The notes below the pieces were generated by a model. It saw nothing but the letters and a program-made list of their open reading frames with translations, searched no databases and was not told where the DNA came from. This document shows, piece by piece, positions 31,216 to 34,118 of a stretch of DNA of 34,118 bases (position 1 is the stretch's first letter; each line of letters begins with the position of its first letter). The translations under genes were made by a program, and so were the position numbers. The stretch comes from Acidimicrobiia bacterium (GTDB lineage Bacteria > Actinomycetota > Acidimicrobiia > IMCC26256 > JAENVU01), in contig JANYJV010000035.1 of assembly GCA_025361725.1 (NCBI GenBank), positions 1-34,118 of the forward strand. Reading direction: 5' to 3'.

Positions 31216-31295
31216 TCGGACCGACCGAGCGGGACACCTGCGCATCTCCTTGGGGAGGGGGCTTTGATGCGCCGTCCGCCACTCGGTCGGTCCGA
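31216..31295. ncRNA. Candidate structured RNA or long nested hairpin (strand unsure)
   Basis: Outer arms 31216-31229 and 31282-31295 pair over 14 bp (core CGGACCGACCGAG). Inside, GGAC (31232-31235) pairs with GTCC (31274-31277), and GCGCATC (31240-31246) with GATGCGC (31266-31272). A small TCC/GGA stem closes the top. On the minus strand it ends 84 bases before the start of the apbE operon, so a leader element is possible; on the plus strand it lies about 210 bases before ppa. It matches no riboswitch I know. Confidence 0.45.
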
Positions 31296-31372
31296 TCATG
31301 CAGGCATTGTGCCCATCGAACCTGTGAGTCACGTGAGGCCAATGTAAGACTTGACCAAGAATTTCCTTGCTT

Positions 31373-31462
31373 GATGGCTCGTACGTTCGCCATCTCGGTG
31401 CTCGCGATTTTCGTGGACTCACTTCGCCGCGGCTCGCTCCGCAGGCTCCGCTCGGGATCGGG
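31373..31462 (+). repeat. Dispersed ~90-base repeat, copy B
   Basis: It starts GATGGCTCGTACGTTCGCCA and ends GCTCCGCTCGGGATCGG. It is the same family as copies A and C, on the plus strand, 44 bases before the ppa start. The first 22 bases contain a GATGGC/GCCATC inverted repeat around a CGTACG core, kept in copy C. Confidence 0.85.
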
Positions 31463-31506
31463 GCAGCACTGCCTGGGTGGTCGTGCTTCTGGGTCAGACT
31501 GGGGCG

Positions 31507-31998
31507 ATGGAAGTGGAAGTCATCATCGAGATCCCGCGCGGTTCCCGGAACAAGTACGAGATGGACCATGACACCGGTGCCATTTGGCTCGATCGGATGT
31601 TGTTCACGGCCACCCAATATCCAGCCGACTACGGCTTCGTGCCGCGCACGCTCGCCGAGGACGGTGACCCACTCGACATCCTGGTGATCCTCGACGAGCC
31701 GACGTTCCCGGGGTGTCACATCCGAGTCCGCCCGGTGGGCGTGTTCTGGATGACCGACGAAGCCGGCCCGGACGCCAAGGTGCTATGTGTGCCCGCTCGG
31801 GATCCACGGTCGTCGGGGGTCAAGGATCTCGGCGACCTTCCCCAGTTCCTCTTGGCCGAGATCGAGCATTTTTTCGCCGTCTACAAAGATGTGGAGCCAG
31901 GAAAGTCCGTCGAGACCGCCGGCTGGGAAGGCGCCGACGCCGCCGCTACCGCCGTGGATGAAGCCCGCGAACGCTACAAGAGTGTTTCTAGGACCTGA
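31507..31998 (+). CDS. ppa: Inorganic pyrophosphatase (family I)
   Basis: A 163-residue soluble pyrophosphatase hydrolysing PPi to phosphate, driving biosynthetic reactions such as the PRPP-dependent step of the arabinose-lipid pathway. Motifs: EIPRGSRNKYEMDHDTG (about 8-24), YPADYGFVP, and the metal-binding DGDPLDILV (about 50-58), with KVLCVPARDPR and DLGDLP downstream. Length fits actinobacterial family I enzymes. ATG 31507 is used; ribosome site is weak. It is flanked by dispersed repeat copies in opposite orientation (B and C), a curious setting for a housekeeping gene. Confidence 0.97.
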   Translation: MEVEVIIEIPRGSRNKYEMDHDTGAIWLDRMLFTATQYPADYGFVPRTLAEDGDPLDILVILDEPTFPGCHIRVRPVGVFWMTDEAGPDAKVLCVPARDPRSSGVKDLGDLPQFLLAEIEHFFAVYKDVEPGKSVETAGWEGADAAATAVDEARERYKSVSRT

Positions 31999-32056
31999 GT
32001 GCCTCCGCCGATTGCCCGATCGAGGAACTGCAGGCCCGAGGTAGCATTCGCACGAA

Positions 32057-32145
32057 CCGATCCCGAGCGGAGCTTGCGGAGCGAGCAGCGAGGCAGCGAG
32101 CCCAAGAAGACCGCGGGCACCGAGATGGCGAACGTACGAGCCATC
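32057..32145 (-). repeat. Dispersed ~90-base repeat, copy C (inverted)
   Basis: On the minus strand it begins GATGGCTCGTACGTTCGCCA and ends near GCTCCGCTCGGGATCGG, opposite to copy B, so B and C face each other around ppa. A further 18-base direct duplicate of its inner segment (GCGGAGCGAGCAGCGAGG) sits at 32149-32166, just outside the copy. Confidence 0.85.
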
Positions 32146-32243
32146 AGGGCGGAGCGAGCAGCGAGGTAGGCGTCCCGCTGTGCTCAAGCATGGAGTGGTC
32201 AACCCGCAGTGATGTGAAGCCGGACGAGCAATTTGGCGTGCTG

Positions 32244-32263
32244 AATGAGAACGTGTTCTCATT
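32244..32263. promoter_or_regulatory. Perfect palindrome, likely KstR-like operator
   Basis: AATGAGAAC-GT-GTTCTCATT: nine-base arms and a two-base centre, five bases before the GTG start of the TetR gene. The core AGAACGTGTTCT resembles the binding site reported for mycobacterial KstR (TnnAACnnGTTnnA-type), with a G/C instead of the outer T/A. The site would allow repression of its own gene and probably the ligase downstream. Confidence 0.72.
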
Positions 32264-32268
32264 GCGGC

Positions 32269-32856
32269 GTGACTGCCACGGAGCCTGCTGATGGTGCGTT
32301 GGCGCGCAGCCAGGCGGCTCGGCGCCGGCGGGTGATCGATGCGACGCTCGAACTCGCAGCCGGCGGTGGGTTCGACGCAGTCCAGATGCGAGACGTGGCC
32401 GCCGAAGCCGGAGTCGCGTTGGGGACCGTCTACCGGTACTTCGAGAGCAAGGAACGGCTGCTGCTCGAAGCCAACCTCGAACAGGTCGAGGCCCTCCGCC
32501 TTCGGCTCTCCGAACGACCACCGGCGGGCGACAGCGCGGCCGACCGCGTCGTCGATGTCCTGCGCCGCGCCACTCGCACGCAGACCCGCCGGCCGGAGGC
32601 GACCGCGGCGATGGTGCGGGCGCTCGGCTCGGCGCGGCGTGAGGAGTCCGACGCCGTTGCCCGCGTCAGTGAGGCGATGACTGCCATCATCACGGGTGCC
32701 ATGCACGAAGGCGACCCGAGTGACCGGGACCGGTCCGTCGCCCGCGTGTTGAGTCAGGTGTGGTTGTCGTCGCTGATCGGTTGGGTCGGTGGCGTCGACG
32801 GTCCAGAAGTCGTTGGGGACGATCTCGAGCGCGCGGCGCGCATGCTCATCAGCTGA
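32269..32856 (+). CDS. TetR-family regulator, KstR-like
   Basis: A 195-residue TetR repressor. The helix-turn-helix RRVIDATLELAAGGGFDAVQ, then MRDVAAEAGVALGTVYRYFE and SKERLLLEAN (about residues 18-67), is strikingly like mycobacterial KstR, which controls sterol degradation genes and responds to sterol-derived CoA thioesters. The C-terminal VLSQVWLSSLIGWVGGVDGP also matches KstR-type proteins. GTG 32269 is chosen because an upstream ATG at 32245 lies inside the palindromic operator. The next gene starts 10 bases after its stop with a FadD19-like ligase, consistent with a local CoA-thioester regulon. Sterol control itself is inferred. Confidence 0.88.
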   Translation: MTATEPADGALARSQAARRRRVIDATLELAAGGGFDAVQMRDVAAEAGVALGTVYRYFESKERLLLEANLEQVEALRLRLSERPPAGDSAADRVVDVLRRATRTQTRRPEATAAMVRALGSARREESDAVARVSEAMTAIITGAMHEGDPSDRDRSVARVLSQVWLSSLIGWVGGVDGPEVVGDDLERAARMLIS

Positions 32857-32861
32857 AGGAG
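32856..32861 (+). promoter_or_regulatory. Ribosome binding site of the FadD19-like gene
   Basis: AAGGAG lies four bases before ATG 32866 and overlaps the last base of the regulator's stop codon, indicating tight coupling of the two genes. Confidence 0.6.
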
Positions 32862-32865
32862 AACC

Positions 32866-34118
32866 ATGGAAACCAATTTCGCGACGATGTTCGAAGCCAT
32901 CGTCGATCTGGTGCCGGACCGGATGGCAGTGATCGTCATCGGTGATGGTCGTCAGACGTACGCGGAGCTCGAGGCGCGCATCAACCGGATGGCCCACCAC
33001 CTCGCAGGCGCCGGTGTGGGCCCGGGGAATCACGTGGGGATCTACGGCTACAACGGTATGGAGTGGGTCGAGGCCATGATGGCGCTCTACAAGCTCCGCG
33101 CGGTTCCGGTGAACATCAACTACCGGTACGTCGAGAAGGAACTGAAGTACCTCTGCGCGAACGCGGATCTCGTGGCGATCGTGGCCCAACAGGAGTTCGC
33201 CCCGCGCATTACGGCGATCCGCGCCGATCTGCCGAAGCTCGCGCACGTGGTGATCGCGGCCGACCAGAGCGGCGCGTCAACAGACGGGCTGGACTTCGCC
33301 GACTACGAGACGGCGATCGCGCAGAACTCGCCCGAGCGGGACTTCGGCGCCCGGTCGGGAGACGATCTGCACGTCATCTACACGGGCGGCACCACCGGCA
33401 TGCCCAAGGGTGTGATGTGGCGGCAGGAAGACATTTTCTACGCACTCTGTGGCGGGATCGACGCGTACTCCAACGAGAAGTTGGCCCACGCGGGTGTCCT
33501 CGCCGAGAAGGTGGCCGCCGGTGGCGGACCGACCATCAACTTCCCGCTCGCACCGATGATGCACGGAGCCGGCCAGGTCACCACCATTCGCAGCCTCATT
33601 CACGGCGACACCGTGGTGCTGAGTCCGAAGTTCGACGCCGAGCAGTCGTGGCGCACCATCGAGGCGGAGAAGGTGAACGTCGTCGGCATCACTGGCGACG
33701 CAATGGCGCGACCGCTCGCGGATCGGCTCGAGGAGATCATCGACGACGTGGACCTGTCGTCGTTGTTCTCCATCGGTTCGAGCGCGGCGATCTTCAGCCA
33801 GTCCATCAAGGACCAGCTGATGGAGCGGCTGCCGAACATCGTGGTGGTCGACTCGGTGGGGGCCACCGAGACCGGGATGAACGGCATCAAGATCGCGGTC
33901 AAGGGCGAGATCCCGAAGGGTGGACCGGCGACGGTGTCGCCATCGCTCGACTCGATCGTGGTCGACGAGGACTACGTGCCGATCGTTCCCGGGTCCGGTG
34001 CGATCGGGCGCATCGCGCGGACCGGCAACATCCCGCTCGGTTACTACAACGATCCCGAACGCAGTGCGTTGGTCTTCTTCGAACACGGTGGCAAGCGGTA
34101 CTCCATTCCCGGCGACTT
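32866..34118 (+). CDS. Acyl-CoA ligase, FadD19-like, 3' end outside window
   Basis: The first 417 codons of an AMP-binding acyl-CoA synthetase. The phosphate-binding loop YTGGTTGMPKGVMWR (172-186), the SPERDFGARSGDD segment before it, APMMHGAGQ, and VGATETGMNG match FadD19-type ligases, which activate long steroid side-chain acids to CoA esters. NINYRYVEKELKYL (83-96) and GNIPLGYYNDPE near the window end are also shared. AAGGAG precedes ATG 32866, which lies 10 bases after the KstR-like regulator. The C-terminal domain, with the hinge and lysine motifs, is cut by the window edge. The steroid-acid substrate is inferred from similarity and the regulator. Confidence 0.93.
   Translation, partial: METNFATMFEAIVDLVPDRMAVIVIGDGRQTYAELEARINRMAHHLAGAGVGPGNHVGIYGYNGMEWVEAMMALYKLRAVPVNINYRYVEKELKYLCANADLVAIVAQQEFAPRITAIRADLPKLAHVVIAADQSGASTDGLDFADYETAIAQNSPERDFGARSGDDLHVIYTGGTTGMPKGVMWRQEDIFYALCGGIDAYSNEKLAHAGVLAEKVAAGGGPTINFPLAPMMHGAGQVTTIRSLIHGDTVVLSPKFDAEQSWRTIEAEKVNVVGITGDAMARPLADRLEEIIDDVDLSSLFSIGSSAAIFSQSIKDQLMERLPNIVVVDSVGATETGMNGIKIAVKGEIPKGGPATVSPSLDSIVVDEDYVPIVPGSGAIGRIARTGNIPLGYYNDPERSALVFFEHGGKRYSIPGD

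Larger units (their letters stand above)
31133..31506. other. Divergent intergenic region upstream of apbE operon and ppa
   Basis: 374 bases without a convincing gene. It holds a long nested hairpin (31216-31295) and dispersed repeat copy B (31373-31462). Otherwise it has a palindromic GAGCTCCGAGCTC near the small-protein gene start. No clear -35/-10 pair could be chosen. Open frames here end inside the repeat and are not protein-like. Confidence 0.6.

Noticed and set aside
31216-31295. Rho-independent terminator or tRNA
   Set aside because: It has no U-tract, no cloverleaf or anticodon arm, and lies upstream of the divergent genes, not at a gene end.
31375-31571. Short Met-Ala-Arg-type reading frame in repeat copy B, also started in copies A and C
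   Set aside because: Single-base indels between the copies break the frame, so this is a non-coding repeat, not a gene family.
31783-33246. 487-codon minus-strand frame over ppa, the regulator and the ligase
   Set aside because: It passes through the dispersed repeat and three real plus-strand genes; no motif.

Overview
This is a GC-rich window, dense in GTG and TTG starts and in 1-4 base gene overlaps. The gene content points to an actinobacterium: a UbiA/DprE1/DprE2 decaprenylphosphoryl-arabinose (DPA) cassette, a KstR-type regulator beside a FadD19-like ligase, several acyl-CoA dehydrogenases, and type IV pilin genes. No mycolate or emb arabinosyltransferase genes are seen, so a non-mycolate lineage such as Acidimicrobiia is my guess; this is inference from gene content only.

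Left part (1-10 kb): CoA-thioester metabolism. A minus-strand run encodes an acyl-CoA dehydrogenase, an APH(6)/hydroxyurea-kinase-like phosphotransferase and a crotonase cut by the window edge. Then come a pilin gene with an apparent frameshift, citrate synthase (minus), a divergent acyl-CoA dehydrogenase plus unknown gene pair, and a minus-strand acyl-CoA dehydrogenase/acyl-CoA ligase pair. The pilin and citrate synthase genes end inside one hairpin.

Middle (10-21 kb): a three-gene overlapping pilin-like operon (PilV-, PilW- and PilX-like), then a minus-strand run of acyltransferase-SGNH protein, amidase, carboxymuconolactone-decarboxylase-like protein and a small zinc ribbon. An MBL-fold hydrolase and a molybdopterin oxidoreductase follow, arranged divergently.

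Right part (21-34 kb): a tight seven-gene minus-strand cluster, ubiA-dprE1-dprE2-HAD phosphatase-two multi-spanning GT-C-like proteins-SDR. It appears to hold the whole route from phosphoribosyl pyrophosphate to decaprenylphosphoryl-D-arabinose plus candidate transferases. Upstream is a redox operon (Pro-rich anchored protein, ApbE flavin transferase, ferric-reductase-like haem protein). The plus-strand end holds inorganic pyrophosphatase, a KstR-like TetR regulator with a perfect palindrome at its start, and a FadD19-like ligase cut by the window end.

Non-coding structure is unusually rich. A roughly 90-base dispersed repeat occurs three times, two copies flanking ppa in opposite orientations. 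A hairpin family with conserved arms (GCGATTGTCG...CGACAAACGC) occurs three times. A long nested hairpin lies between the redox operon and ppa. Two further perfect hairpins lie at gene ends.
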